Source of the DNA: Phytopythium helicoides
Lineage: Eukaryota; Oomycota; Peronosporomycetes; Pythiales; Pythiaceae
Assembly (NCBI GenBank): GCA_024867545.1
Contig: JANFNE010000007.1
Span: 1,487,575-1,551,574 of the forward strand
Length of the DNA stretch: 64,000 nt
Reading direction: 5' to 3'
The position numbers and the translations under genes are program-made. The notes beneath the pieces are model-generated. The model saw nothing but the letters and a program-made list of their open reading frames with translations, made no database searches and was not told the DNA's origin. This document shows, piece after piece, positions 1 through 9,916 of the stretch. Position 1 is the first letter of the stretch. Each line of letters opens with the position of its first letter.

Positions 1-244
1 TGCGATGTGGGAGGAACTTGAAGAATGTTCGAGAGCGAGGAGAGAGAGCTCGGAAACGTGAGGGCAGTCACACGTTTGACTCTGAAGCGAAGCCGAGCGA
101 GGGAGGAGACCGTCCGATTGTGGTTTTCCAAAGATGATGGAGGGAGCCTCCGTCTCCACCCACAACAACGGAAAAAAAGAGCAATGCGCATGCCGAGAGC
201 TCATCACCTCCGAGGCTTCAGCTCTGGGGAGCCCGCGGCCAACT

Positions 245-253
245 CTCCACGAC
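245..253. repeat. Left target-site duplication of the MULE
   Basis: The 9-mer CTCCACGAC sits directly outside the left terminal repeat and recurs exactly at 6111-6119. Nine-base duplications are the hallmark of Mutator-superfamily insertion. Confidence 0.85.
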
Positions 254-365
254 GGCACGCGTTACAGCACCCTCATTACAACACCGCGACAGAATCTACA
301 GCAACTTTATCGGCGTAAAGCGCCTTTAACAGATAGGAGTCATACGTAAAAGCACCTCTAACTTT
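254..365 (+). repeat. Left terminal inverted repeat of the MULE
   Basis: The outer end GGCACGCGTTACAGCA matches the reverse complement of 6095-6110, CGCACTCGTTACAGCA, at 14 of 16 positions. Further in, a GCGCC-TAACAG block and a TAAAAGCACC block followed by ACTTTA occur in the same order as at the right end, with about 13 extra bases between the first two here. The inner limit is approximate. Confidence 0.75.
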
Positions 366-528
366 AAAGCGCCTTCCGAAAACTACTTGACTAAGCATGA
401 AGCACACGAAAATAACACGTTTACTACGTGAGTTTGACTCTGCTCATGTTATCTAACGGAAACTAAACCGGCCACCAAGTAGTTTACTGGGAGAAGATCT
501 CCAGTCCGCAAGAAGAAGATTGACGACA

Positions 529-876
529 ATGAAGGACAGCGATGCAGCTGCCACTCGATCGGCCCCGCTGTGCACTTGCAAGTGCCACGGCCATGACAAT
601 GCGTCCCTTGACGTTGAACGGGCCAGACAGCGCGACCAAGAAGTGCAAGAGTTAATCAGATCGCGCATACAAGAGCTACAGCAGCTGGAAAATGCCCTCA
701 TGGCGATGATGGAGAGTTTCTACAAGCTAATTGGATCAAGTGAGAATCTACTCGAGGAGACACGATCGAACAAAGCAGATTTGTGGGAGTTGGCGGAATC
801 TCTGGGGGTTCAAGTGAATACTGGTAGCTATGTACCAACGTTCAACGCGCTCTTTTCAGCCCAATGCAAGAAATAG
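529..876 (+). CDS. Small coiled-coil ORF carried by the MULE (hypothetical)
   Basis: This encodes a 115-residue protein of unknown function, tail-to-tail with the transposase gene (stop at 876 against transposase stop at 911). The first ATG in the frame is at 529. The N-terminus has a Cys/His cluster (CTCKCHGH, about residues 17-24) that could bind metal. From about residue 30 to 80 the sequence is rich in Glu, Gln, Arg and Leu with heptad-like spacing, suggesting a coiled coil. No domain is recognised. It lies inside the transposon ends, so it may be an accessory gene of the element, as some MULEs carry a second gene, or a captured host fragment. It could also be a chance ORF; the protein-like composition favours coding. 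Confidence 0.45.
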   Translation: MKDSDAAATRSAPLCTCKCHGHDNASLDVERARQRDQEVQELIRSRIQELQQLENALMAMMESFYKLIGSSENLLEETRSNKADLWELAESLGVQVNTGSYVPTFNALFSAQCKK

Positions 877-910
877 CGTGCAGATCCACTAAATGCAATG
901 AATTTGGTGC

Positions 911-3900
911 TTATCTTGCCATCTGCCAGGCTTTTGTCTTGTCTTTCTCGAAATGTTTGCCCAACTGATCATGAATTTTCTGACATGCTTCCCAACGCTG
1001 CGGTGGAGGTGATTCTTTGTGCGTTTCGCAGAGAAGAAGCCATAGTATGCGTAGTCGAAGTCGACGAACGTACTCCGCTGTAATTACTGATGACGGCTGA
1101 AAACTTGAAGAGTTGTTCACCAACGCATACACCTGAGCAATTACTAAAACACCGCACGAAGATTGATCCGGTTGCTTCGGGCCTTTGATCCAGGTCAAAT
1201 GAACTTGTGGAAAGCGTTGAGGTGCGTCTGGGTTCTCCAATGCGTAATCGTCAAACCATTTACGAATGTAAGGCAACATACCCTGTTCCCACTCAATTTC
1301 GACATCAGCCTTAAACTTATTGAGGGGGTCGTAAAAGAATGCGGTGATTGTTCCTTGAAAAATTCGGACGACTGCTAGGGCCCAGTGAATATTCGAGATG
1401 TTGATAGGTAGAATCAGATATCGCATCTTCATCAAATTTATTGCTTCACCACAAGGAGTTCTTGGAGTACTTGGCCAGCCAATGACAGTAAAGAGAGGAT
1501 TCAGTAACTTGCATCCACGATGTAGATCGCAGATTGACTGAATCGCAATTTGCAGAATAGAATCACTGAGCATACAATCACGTGCAACATATCCGACCAC
1601 TTCGTAGAAAGAGATGGACCATGTCTCCGACAGAAGCTTGAATGTTGTTGCGAATGATGAGGTTTCATACCTCTCCAATATTGCTTGGACGCACCGTTTG
1701 TCTCTGTCAACGCGTTTTTCTGACGTGAAATTCCCTTCTGCGAACAACTCGAGCATCATGTCCAAATTCTCGGTGCACAGATCCCATGAGCGCCGAAGCC
1801 AGCGCATATCTTCAGCCCACGCATTGCTCTTTGCCTTCAGGCGATAGAAGTTATCCATACTGTAGACAGCAGCGCTGGAAAACACAAAAAGAACGTAAGA
1901 TGATATGGCGCCTTTAGTTGTTAAAGCGCCTTTAAGGCGCCTTTAGAAGTCTCGTACCTGTTAAACTCCTTGATCGATTTGCCAAAGCTGAGAACAAGTT
2001 GACGGGTGCGGCCTTGTTGTTTCATCCTCTCTTCTTCAGTGTCAACGTCTTCAACTTCGCGCTCTAATATACCATTGCGTCGACGAAGCCGATCAGCCTT
2101 CTCTTCATGATTTTTCTCCGTTGATATTACTGCCTCCAATGATTTGACAAGCTGTCGAGGGATGATGAAGTTGTAGTCATAATCAGTCGACCGCACCCAT
2201 TCTCGCCTAGCTACTGGTTGCCGACCCTCCAGAAATCGGTCAGTCATGACGAGTGGATATACTTCAAACACATCTTTGATGAGCATCACGTTTGAAACAT
2301 TCTTTGCCCACTGGATCACATCAGAAAGGCTGACTGGGGAATCCGGCCACGTGATAGCAGCTCTTCGAACAGGAGCAGCATGAATGTGGCCCTGCTTGAG
2401 TTTCTTTCGACTCCTTGTCCTGGGTATTGGTGGCGCAAGGACAAGCATATCAACATTCCTTGCCGGTGCGTCTGCCTTGGGTTCCTCTTGGCATTTTTTG
2501 GAAATATCGTCACCAGCGATATTGTCTGAAGCATTTGAAGCGTCCGATTGAATACGTTCTGGTACCTCTACCGGCGCCTTTAACATCAAATCGTTCATGC
2601 TGCGTGGTTGGCCTTCTGCAGTCTCCCCTCCTCCACTCTTGTTGGTTGAGTTGCAGTTACCGTTTATTATCTCTTGACTCTGAGACGAGATATCAAGCAA
2701 AGGCAGTGGAATCTGAGATGCTCTGGTGTACGTCAAATACCGAGCGGTGCTATCATCTTCAATAGCGACCATAGCTTCAAAGTCGCCAAGAATGTCACTA
2801 GAGTCTATGATTCCATTGATCTCACCGCTATTTTCCACTGTCTCTTCGAATTCGCTGATCTGATTGTCAATATTACGCTTGGAAAAAAGCTCTTCGCTTT
2901 TATCCACCTTGTCATCGCAGTCTTCATCAGATTTTGCTTGCGTTTGTTCACCAGCATCCTCAACGTCGTCACAATAATTGTCAACAGCATTGAGGTGTGT
3001 GGCCAAAAGCTCACTCCATGCTGCAAGTGCCTTGTAGAATTTGACAGTGGATAGATTCGCAAGTCGATCAAGAAGTGGGTCGATTGCTGCTTTTGCGTAC
3101 TGATACTTCTCCGCGTCAGACATGACAACCATGTTAGCTTGCTCGCGACGTCTGAGCCTCACTAAGCCCACAGACTTTGCTGATGACGCTGGGTCAGTTA
3201 AAGGCGCTGAGTCACCTAAAGGCGCCGTATCGAAAGCCGTCATTTCTACATCGCCTTTGCGGCCCTCGCACCCTAGTGCGATCGACACAGTGGCCAAACC
3301 GCGATCCAACTCCTCCAATAGATTACTGGCATGGTGCATACACCACCTCTTGTGGACTGCAAGGTCAGGAAGCTCCTTGAAACCATGGCCATCCCTTGCA
3401 ACAAGCATAAGGTGGCGACACGGTAGTCGAACGCTAGTTGAAAAATGACACGAGCATTGCCAATCAATGTCGTTGCAAATGTAGCCATGGTAGTTCGTAA
3501 AGACTTCCCAATTGGTGCTGTTTGGGACCTTGAATATTTGGGCATCCGACATATCCGTGCACATCATATCCCATTCCCTTCGAACGCGAAGATAAGCAGC
3601 GTCGCTCAATCGAGCAGAGATTCGACGAAGAAACGGTATAACAGTGCTGGGCTCTCTAGAAGTGATCGATAGGCGGGTAACAGTAGAAGAGAAGTCTTGT
3701 ATGACAGCAACTTGGTGCTGTAATAAACTTGACACAGTTTTGTCCATCGTTGGCCTAACACCAGTGAGGCGCTTGAGCTGGTTCCAGTTAGCCTCGATGC
3801 GATTAGTAGTTGTATTTCCAGCTGTGAAATACGCTCCTCGAGCATAGTCTGCCCACATCTCACTGCACGATTTCCAGTTTTTGTTAAAATATTCCAAAAC

Positions 3901-5866
3901 TTTGGGAGATTCCTGTCTGCAGTAGTCAGCAAATTGCTCGTAATACTCGCTGAATGACGTTGCTGTGTAGCTGCAAATGCAAGGTCAGTAATCAGAATTG
4001 ATCAAGCTTTAAGTATCGTCACCCTACCTTTTCAGCATTCTGATGAACATTGTCTCCAGCATCTCTTTCTGTGCAACCTTCAAATTGTACGATCGCCCTC
4101 CAAGCAGCTTTCTCCAGTAAGTAATCGCATGGTACTGGCATAAGAGTACCTTGGCATTCGGGAAACTTTTGTTGAGAGCTCTCCACTCAACAAAATCCTT
4201 GTCGATAACAAAGGTCTCAACCCGCGTCCACTCTGGGTTTTTCTCCTTGAAAAAAGCAAGAATGGCATCCATCGTTGTTGCCTTCTCATCGATTGCGACG
4301 AAATCCACCACTGGTATACCTCGACCGGCTGGACTTGTGATTAACAAGCTCCCTTCGGGTCACAAAAGACAAGCAAACAGGAGGTTAGTGGCGCTTTAAG
4401 AGGGATATAGTTGCTATAAAATCCACTCACCTAGGTGATATCCAAGGTTGTTTGTGGCGTGAGTCCAATCCATTACCAAGCACTCGCCCCACTTTCGAAA
4501 GCACTGCTTCTGAACTGCAGTTTGCAGAACGATGCCAATCGTTACGCTGTTCTGATCCTGAATCAAGAGAACATCATTGTCCAAGCCTTGCACGAGCTTG
4601 TGAAGCATTTCTTTAAGACGGGCCTGTGGTGCACCTTGGCCTTGGATCCGCCGGATGATATTTCTTGCTTGTTGAGGAGTTACATTTCTCTCTGCAACCA
4701 TAAACCGCCTGTTACTGTCACTATCGTACAAGGATGGGAATCAACTATAAACGTACTCAAATGTTTGGCCAGATATGCTGTGACTAGCTTTGGTTCGGCG
4801 CGGAGGTCAACCATGTCCGCCACCTTCTCATGCAGGTCGAGATCATTGTCAATTGAGCCAGCACCTGCGTATGTATCCGCAACTGCTTTTGAAGTAGCAT
4901 GACTGTGGGTTCGCGTCTGTTTTTCATGCACCAAGTTAGCTAACACAAGCACAAGTAAGATCTAGAACGACCACTTTACCTCGTTGAACGTGATGATCTT
5001 CCAATCTCCTTTGACAAGTACGACTTTTGCGGATATACGCGCAGGGCACCCTTTAAATCTCGGTTTCCGTGTACGCTGGCCAGTTCCCCTTGGCTTCTGG
5101 AAGCATCCATGAGTGCAGCGATACGTCATTTTCGTCCATGTGAAACGCGTAGGCAGTCGATCGCTTGGATCACGGTTCCTGATCAAAACAAGTAAGTCAC
5201 AGCATTAAAGTCGCTGAATGGCTAAAGCGCCTTTAAATCAAACTCACTTGTTATAAGTTGCTGTCAACGTTGAATCCCGCCTCCTCATCCGCAGATTGTG
5301 CTTCTTGATGTAAGCATCCATGGCCTTGATGAATGTGTTCCAGTCATTTGCCACTTCCAATGGAAATGATGGCACTAAATTTGCGACTGGGCGTGCGCCC
5401 TTAATGAGCTCGACGCGCTCATTCCAAGTCTCGCTGTGTCGTTGCCGCGGTATATGGTCCACAGAATGAACACGAGAGGAATTATCTCCTTCAAGGACCA
5501 TGTCTGTACATTTGTAGATGGTTAAGAAGCAGGTAAACACAACACCAAATTGTGCATCCCAAACGAACCTGGTCTATCCTGAGACGCAACACAATGCCGT
5601 TTTCTCGCCGCTCGTATCGGCTTTGAAGGCTTGCGCTTGCTTGGTGGCCTTGAGTCCTGCTCAATGTTCTCGCTCTCACTCTCCTGCTGTTCATCATCAA
5701 CGTAGGGGGATTGCTCAATCCAATCGCTGTCGGCTTCGACACTGCCATTGTCATCACTGTCACTGTCCGCGCCACCAACTGTGTCCTCGTCTAAATCGGA
5801 GAAGTCTTCGTCTTCGTCTTCATTCCACACGCTGGCACCCACGCTCACCCTGCGCCTCGCCGCCAT
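911..5866 (-). CDS. MULE transposase fused to a C48 Ulp1-like protease
   Basis: The inferred model has eight exons: 5866-5569, 5503-5248, 5178-4980, 4916-4757, 4691-4431, 4352-4028, 3970-1958 and 1874-911. The seven GT-AG introns are 57-83 bp; together the exons give 4476 nt, or 1491 residues, without a stop. The start at 5866 opens MAARRRVSVG and is the first ATG inside an acidic N-terminus; in-frame ATGs further upstream are possible. Domains in order are: acidic region (1-100); a FAR1/FLYWCH-like Cys-His DNA-binding region (about 190-245); a DDE core with MDWTHATN (about 378), VIDKD (about 441), CQYH, and NRIEANW as the likely catalytic Glu (about 557); a SWIM finger CxCxnCxH (about 670-690); a long acidic linker; and a C-terminal protease with His in NIHWALAVV, Asp in YDPLN, and Gln/Cys in the QPDQSSCGV region. 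The protease may act on SUMO-like conjugates, which is inferred from the family only. Confidence 0.85.
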
Positions 5867-6024
5867 CGCGATGGCAGTCCAGCGGAATGACGAGCGCTGC
5901 CGCGTCCACCCGAATGGCGTGCTTATCACTCCCCCAAAACGTGCGGCGCTGGGAATTCGTACTTTACTCGCTGGACACGGTACCTTGAGCAAGCCTCCCG
6001 AATATTTCAAGCCCGTAAAATTCC

Positions 6025-6110
6025 GTAAAGTTTCTCGGGTGCTTTTAGCTGTTACGGCGCCTCTGGCTCGTCTGTAGCGTTGTTGTGGCAATGTTGCTGT
6101 AACGAGTGCG
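6025..6110 (-). repeat. Right terminal inverted repeat of the MULE
   Basis: This is the inverted counterpart of the left end. Read on the minus strand from 6110 it begins CGCACTCGTTACAGCA and later contains GCGCC-GTAACAG, TAAAAGCACC and ACTTTA, in the same order as the left end. Small indels separate the two copies. Confidence 0.75.
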
Positions 6111-6119
6111 CTCCACGAC
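6111..6119. repeat. Right target-site duplication of the MULE
   Basis: CTCCACGAC is identical to 245-253 and directly follows the right terminal repeat. Confidence 0.85.
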
Positions 6120-6553
6120 CAAAACTGAAAATGGCACTTCACATGCGAGTCTCACGTGAACCCGACGTGATGTATAGGGTCTCTATTCGAAGCATGTTCT
6201 CCTCGGATTAATGACATCAAGGTTTTTATTCCAAAGTAGGTTTTTCCCCCAATAACCTCTCTAACGACAGTAGTCCATAATAAATAGTGCTTTTTCGCCA
6301 TATCAACCTATATAAACGACCTCCATCAATACATAAACTCATTTTCCACCAATCCTGTCTCACTATTCCATCAAAAAAAGACCAATCCTAGCGTCGAAAG
6401 CGCTCCAAAAAAAGTGGTCGAGTCCTCCCTCCCTGGGGACGCAAGATCCATTGGATTCCGAGTCGCCCTCCGCCGCTCGTCGCCGCGCCGCTCGCCTCTC
6501 CGCGCGCCTCCGCTCGCCTCCCGCGCCGCCGCCGCGCTCTCCGTCGCTCCACC
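6120..6553. other. Upstream region of CCT2
   Basis: No gene was seen. The left part is AT-rich with a TATAAA at 6311; the part from about 6450 is CT/GC-rich and runs into the CCT2 start. Confidence 0.5.
6337..6350 (+). promoter_or_regulatory. Possible oomycete initiator (Inr) for CCT2
   Basis: ACTCATTTTCCACC resembles the oomycete initiator consensus GCTCATTYYNCAWTTT over its first part. It lies about 205 bp before the ATG, which would imply a rather long leader, so the assignment is tentative. Confidence 0.3.
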
Positions 6554-8343
6554 ATGCAGCAGGTGCGTCTGGCGCAGCCGTGGCGGCCTCCGCGGGCTCC
6601 TGGGGCGCTCTCTAACGCGAGTTATGGCCGATCGAACCGCAGGCTGTGCTGGACCCCGAGTCCCAGGTCGAGAAGGTGCGCTGGCGCTGCTCTGAGGGCT
6701 TCACGGGGGCTGTGTGGAGGCTGAAAGCGTCGTTTACAGGGCGAGAATGCGCGCATGTCGTCGTTCGTGGGCGCGATCGCGATCGCAGACATGGTCAAGA
6801 CGACGCTGGGACCCAAGGGCATGGACAAGATCCTGCAGTCCATGGGCGGCCCCGACAAGAGCATCTCGGTGACCAACGACGGCGCTACGATCCTGCGCTC
6901 CGTGTATGTGGACAACGCGGCCGCCAAGGTGCTCGTGGACATCGCCAAGACGCAGGACGAGGAGGTCGGCGACGGCACCACGAGCGTCGCCGTGCTCTGC
7001 GGTGAGCTGCTGCGCGAGGCCGAGAAGCTCATCGACCAGCGCATCCACCCGCAGACCATCATTGACGGATGGCGCATCGCGCTCACCACGGCGCACGACG
7101 CGCTGCAGCAGTCGGCGCGCGACAACTCGAGCGACCCCGAAAAGTTCCGCGAGGACCTGCTCAACATTGCGCGCACCACGCTCAGCTCCAAGCTGCTCAC
7201 GCACGAGAAGGACTACTTCGGTGGGTGCTGCTTCTTGGTGTGTGAACTGGGTGCTTGTAGACTGACCGTGCTGGAATCCTTGCAGCCGAGCTCGCGGTGA
7301 ACGCTGTGCTGCGCCTCAAGGGCTCCAACAACCTCGACTACATCCAGATCATCAAGAAGGCCGGCGGCTCGCTCAAGGACTCGTACCTCGACGAAGGCTT
7401 TATTCTCGACAAGAAGATCGGCGTGGGCCAGCCCAAGCGCATCGAGAACGCCAAGATTCTCGTGGCCAACACAGGCATGGACACAGACAAGATTAAGATC
7501 TATGGCGCGCGCGTCAAGGTCGACTCAATGGACAAGGTGTCGGCGATCGAGGACGCCGAGAAGGCTAAAATGCGCGCCAAGTGCGAGAAAATCGCGGCGT
7601 TCGGCATTAACTGCTTCGTCAACCGTCAGCTCATCTACAACTACCCCGAGCAGATCTTCACCGAGAAGGGCATCATGGCGATCGAGCACGCCGATTTTGA
7701 TGGCATTGAGCGCCTTGCCGCTGTCACGGGCGGTGAGATCGCGTCAACGTTCGACCGCCCTGACCAAGTGCAGATCGGCGAGTGCGACCTGATCGAGGAG
7801 ATAATCATCGGTGAGGACCGCATGCTGCGCTTCTCGGGCGTCAAGACGGGTGCGGCTTGCTCGGTTGTCCTTCGTGGCGCCAGCACGCACCTCCTGGACG
7901 AGGCCGAGCGCTCGCTGCATGACGCGCTCGCCGTCCTCACGCAGACGGTCAAGCACACGCAAACAGTCATGGGCGGCGGCTGCACGGAGGTTCTGATGGC
8001 ACAGGCCATCGACAACAAGGCCCCGTCGGTGCCGGGCAAGAAGGCGCTGGCTATGGAGGCCTTTGCTCGCGCGCTTCGTCAGCTGCCGAGCATTATCGCT
8101 GACAACGGTGGATTCGACAGCTCAGAGCTTGTGACCCAGCTGCGCGCGGCGCACACGCGTGGCGAGAAGACGGCAGGTCTGGACATGTCGACGGGCACGG
8201 TTGGCGACATGGACAAGCTCGGCATTCGTGAGGCATACAAGAGCAAGAAGCAGGTGCTTTTCTCGGCGGCTGAGGCCGCAGAGATGATTCTCCGAGTAGA
8301 TGACATTATTAAGGCGGCCCCGCGCAAGCGCGAAGGGTACTAG
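6554..8343 (+). CDS. CCT2: CCT2, T-complex protein 1 subunit beta
   Basis: This is the beta subunit of the cytosolic chaperonin TRiC/CCT, which folds actin, tubulin and other clients by ATP-driven cycling. Inferred exons are 6554-6562, 6643-6675, 6740-7220 and 7286-8343 (1581 nt, 526 residues; human CCT2 has 535). The first exon is only nine bases (MQQ), and the first two introns lie between codons. Group II chaperonin signatures are visible: TLGPKGMDK and TNDGATIL near the N-terminus, GDGTTSV (ATP binding and hydrolysis), TLSSKLLT, the beta-type stretch around [11 protein letters not shown] and [20 protein letters not shown], and the C-terminal [14 protein letters not shown] short tail EGY follows. 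The start is set by the clean joining of two tiny exons to the conserved body. It is the nearest host gene downstream of the MULE. Confidence 0.95.
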
Positions 8344-8671
8344 GCGTCACCGTGGACCGCCAGGAAGTACAGCAAGTGGGCTGTTTGGAAGTCGCAGTTG
8401 CCGTGCAGGGTTCACCAACTTTATTCGCGAAAAAAAAATGATAGCCGTCACTAGTCGAGTAAAACATCTTCATCGTGTTGGCACGTCGATGTTGCTACCT
8501 GCAGTGGCTTGAGACATTGCCGTCGACTAATGCTGAAATGCGTCATGCCAACACGTCGATAGATTCGTATCCTCTCCAAAAATAAGCGTCCTGACTCGGA
8601 GACTAACCTAGTAAGCACACCCACTTCGCATATTGCTTTTGGAGCCACGAAGTGGTGGTGTCGGTGTGCCC
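8344..8671. other. Intergenic, CCT2 to membrane-protein gene 1
   Basis: No gene was seen. The words CATGCC/GTTGGCA..CACGTCGAT recur at about 8477-8490 and 8546-8560 as a short imperfect repeat. Confidence 0.4.
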
Positions 8672-9763
8672 ATGCTGGCTGTATCGACGCCAGAAGCCAT
8701 TTCGTACGGACTGCTGCTGCCAGTCATGCAATTTATCAACTTTGGTGTTTTCCAGTACCTCGTGCTACTTTTCCGGCGACGAGCACGTCGCGAGCCATTC
8801 GTGTTCCTTCTACTTCTAGTTTCGGCTGTCGGATCGGCTGTACTCACGGGTTTTTCGGTTGTGTCCGAACACGCTCGTAGCCAAATGGTGCGAATTTCCA
8901 ATTTCTGCCTCGCACTCGTACTGCTTGTTCAAACAGCACATCTGGACGCGGGTGTGACTGGAGCATCGGGTGCTGAAGGAAGGAACAATCGAAGCGCGAA
9001 AATAATAGTGAAGAGTGCTAAGCTGTTCGCAGATCTGCTCATTCTTTACGACGTGGGAGTCATCGTGCTCAGTGTGGCGCAACTGTTGCGTCCTGAAGTT
9101 GCTGCAGATCACGTAACGGCAGTGATTGACGCTGTTGCGGAGAACATGACGCTATTGTTCACCTTCGTGCTTCGCTTTGGTTTGCTGGCGCGGCGAAAAG
9201 GGTGGAGAGCACTGCTCCACGATGACACGCTAGAGATTGTTTGTCATGTACTTCTTGTGGCGCAAGAGTACCCTTTCCTGTTGCTAATAGAAGAAGGTCA
9301 AGCCAAAGACTCTAGTGGGGAGTTCAGCTCTTGTAATGGCGTTCCGTGGCTTTTCATCCAGAGTCTGTGCCTCCGCGTGATTTTGGTTCCGTGTGTATGG
9401 ATGACTATCGGAGAGCATCACTACAACTTGTACAAGCGTCCAAGCGCGACGCTGCTCAGTCAACTTCCCGATCATGCTCTGCACGAGCTTATTCAAACTG
9501 CGAGTGTCATAATCGCGTCCAAAAGGGAACGTAGCTCATCCGCTTCCGTGGCAGTGATGCGGAGCGCGAAATTTTCGGCCGTCGTTGTTCCAGTGGATTC
9601 GCTTGATCAAGTACACGGACTCGAAGCGACCGGGGATGGCTCAGAAGAAGCCATAGCTATGCTTGAACGGACCAAATTACATCCATTTGAAGTCGCTGAA
9701 GATCATATTGGTTCAAATAAAGCTAGTCCCAGGCATCATCGCGTCAATGATAACGGCTGCTGA
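8672..9763 (+). CDS. Polytopic membrane protein, cluster member 1
   Basis: Function is not recognised. The 363-residue protein (ATG at 8672) is the most divergent of the first three family members. It has about seven hydrophobic segments: LLLPVMQFINFGVFQYLVLL, FVFLLLLVSAVGSAVL, FCLALVLLVQT, LFADLLILYDVGVIVLSV, LLFTFVLRFGLLA, a segment ending in AQEYPFLLL, and one ending in ILVPCVWMTIGEHHY. Family landmarks are NFGVFQYL at TM1, the aromatic EYPFL at TM6, and the basic loop after TM1. The tail of about 100 residues is hydrophilic and Ser/Arg-rich, likely cytosolic. It shares orientation and the VWMTIGEHHY motif with the next two genes, suggesting tandem duplication. Seven segments with a long tail resemble a receptor layout, but no GPCR signature was recognised. 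Confidence 0.8.
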   Translation: MLAVSTPEAISYGLLLPVMQFINFGVFQYLVLLFRRRARREPFVFLLLLVSAVGSAVLTGFSVVSEHARSQMVRISNFCLALVLLVQTAHLDAGVTGASGAEGRNNRSAKIIVKSAKLFADLLILYDVGVIVLSVAQLLRPEVAADHVTAVIDAVAENMTLLFTFVLRFGLLARRKGWRALLHDDTLEIVCHVLLVAQEYPFLLLIEEGQAKDSSGEFSSCNGVPWLFIQSLCLRVILVPCVWMTIGEHHYNLYKRPSATLLSQLPDHALHELIQTASVIIASKRERSSSASVAVMRSAKFSAVVVPVDSLDQVHGLEATGDGSEEAIAMLERTKLHPFEVAEDHIGSNKASPRHHRVNDNGC

Positions 9764-9916
9764 GGCTGGGTCGCAGGTCGCTTTCGGTTGCTTTTAGCTG
9801 AACGCTCTGCAACTGCTGCGTGGTTAAAGTATTTTGGGGGATATTTTTTTGCCACTCGACTCAGTTGAAGGGTAAGCGAAAGGTTGAGAACCAGAGAAGC
9901 ATTGCGTAGAGCCAAG

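Larger units (their letters stand above)
254..6110 (-). mobile_element. Mutator-like element (MULE), 5857 bp, with transposase-Ulp1 gene
   Basis: This is an apparently complete class II transposon. It is bounded by a perfect 9-bp direct duplication (245-253 and 6111-6119) and by terminal inverted repeats whose outer 16 bases match at 14 positions. It carries a long minus-strand gene for a DDE transposase with SWIM finger fused to a C48 (Ulp1-like) protease, and a small plus-strand ORF near the left end. The motif GCGCCTTTAA and close variants recur at least ten times inside it. All seven inferred introns keep the frame, so the main gene shows no disabling lesion. MULEs carrying Ulp1-like proteases are known from plants (Kaonashi-type elements); placement in that group is inference. 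The intact frame and perfect duplication suggest a fairly young insertion, although the terminal repeats are diverged from each other. Confidence 0.88.

Noticed and set aside
5522..6142. Transposase start at the far-upstream ATG (6142)
   Set aside because: It would lie outside the terminal repeat and target duplication, in flanking host DNA; the ATG at 5866 lies inside the element.
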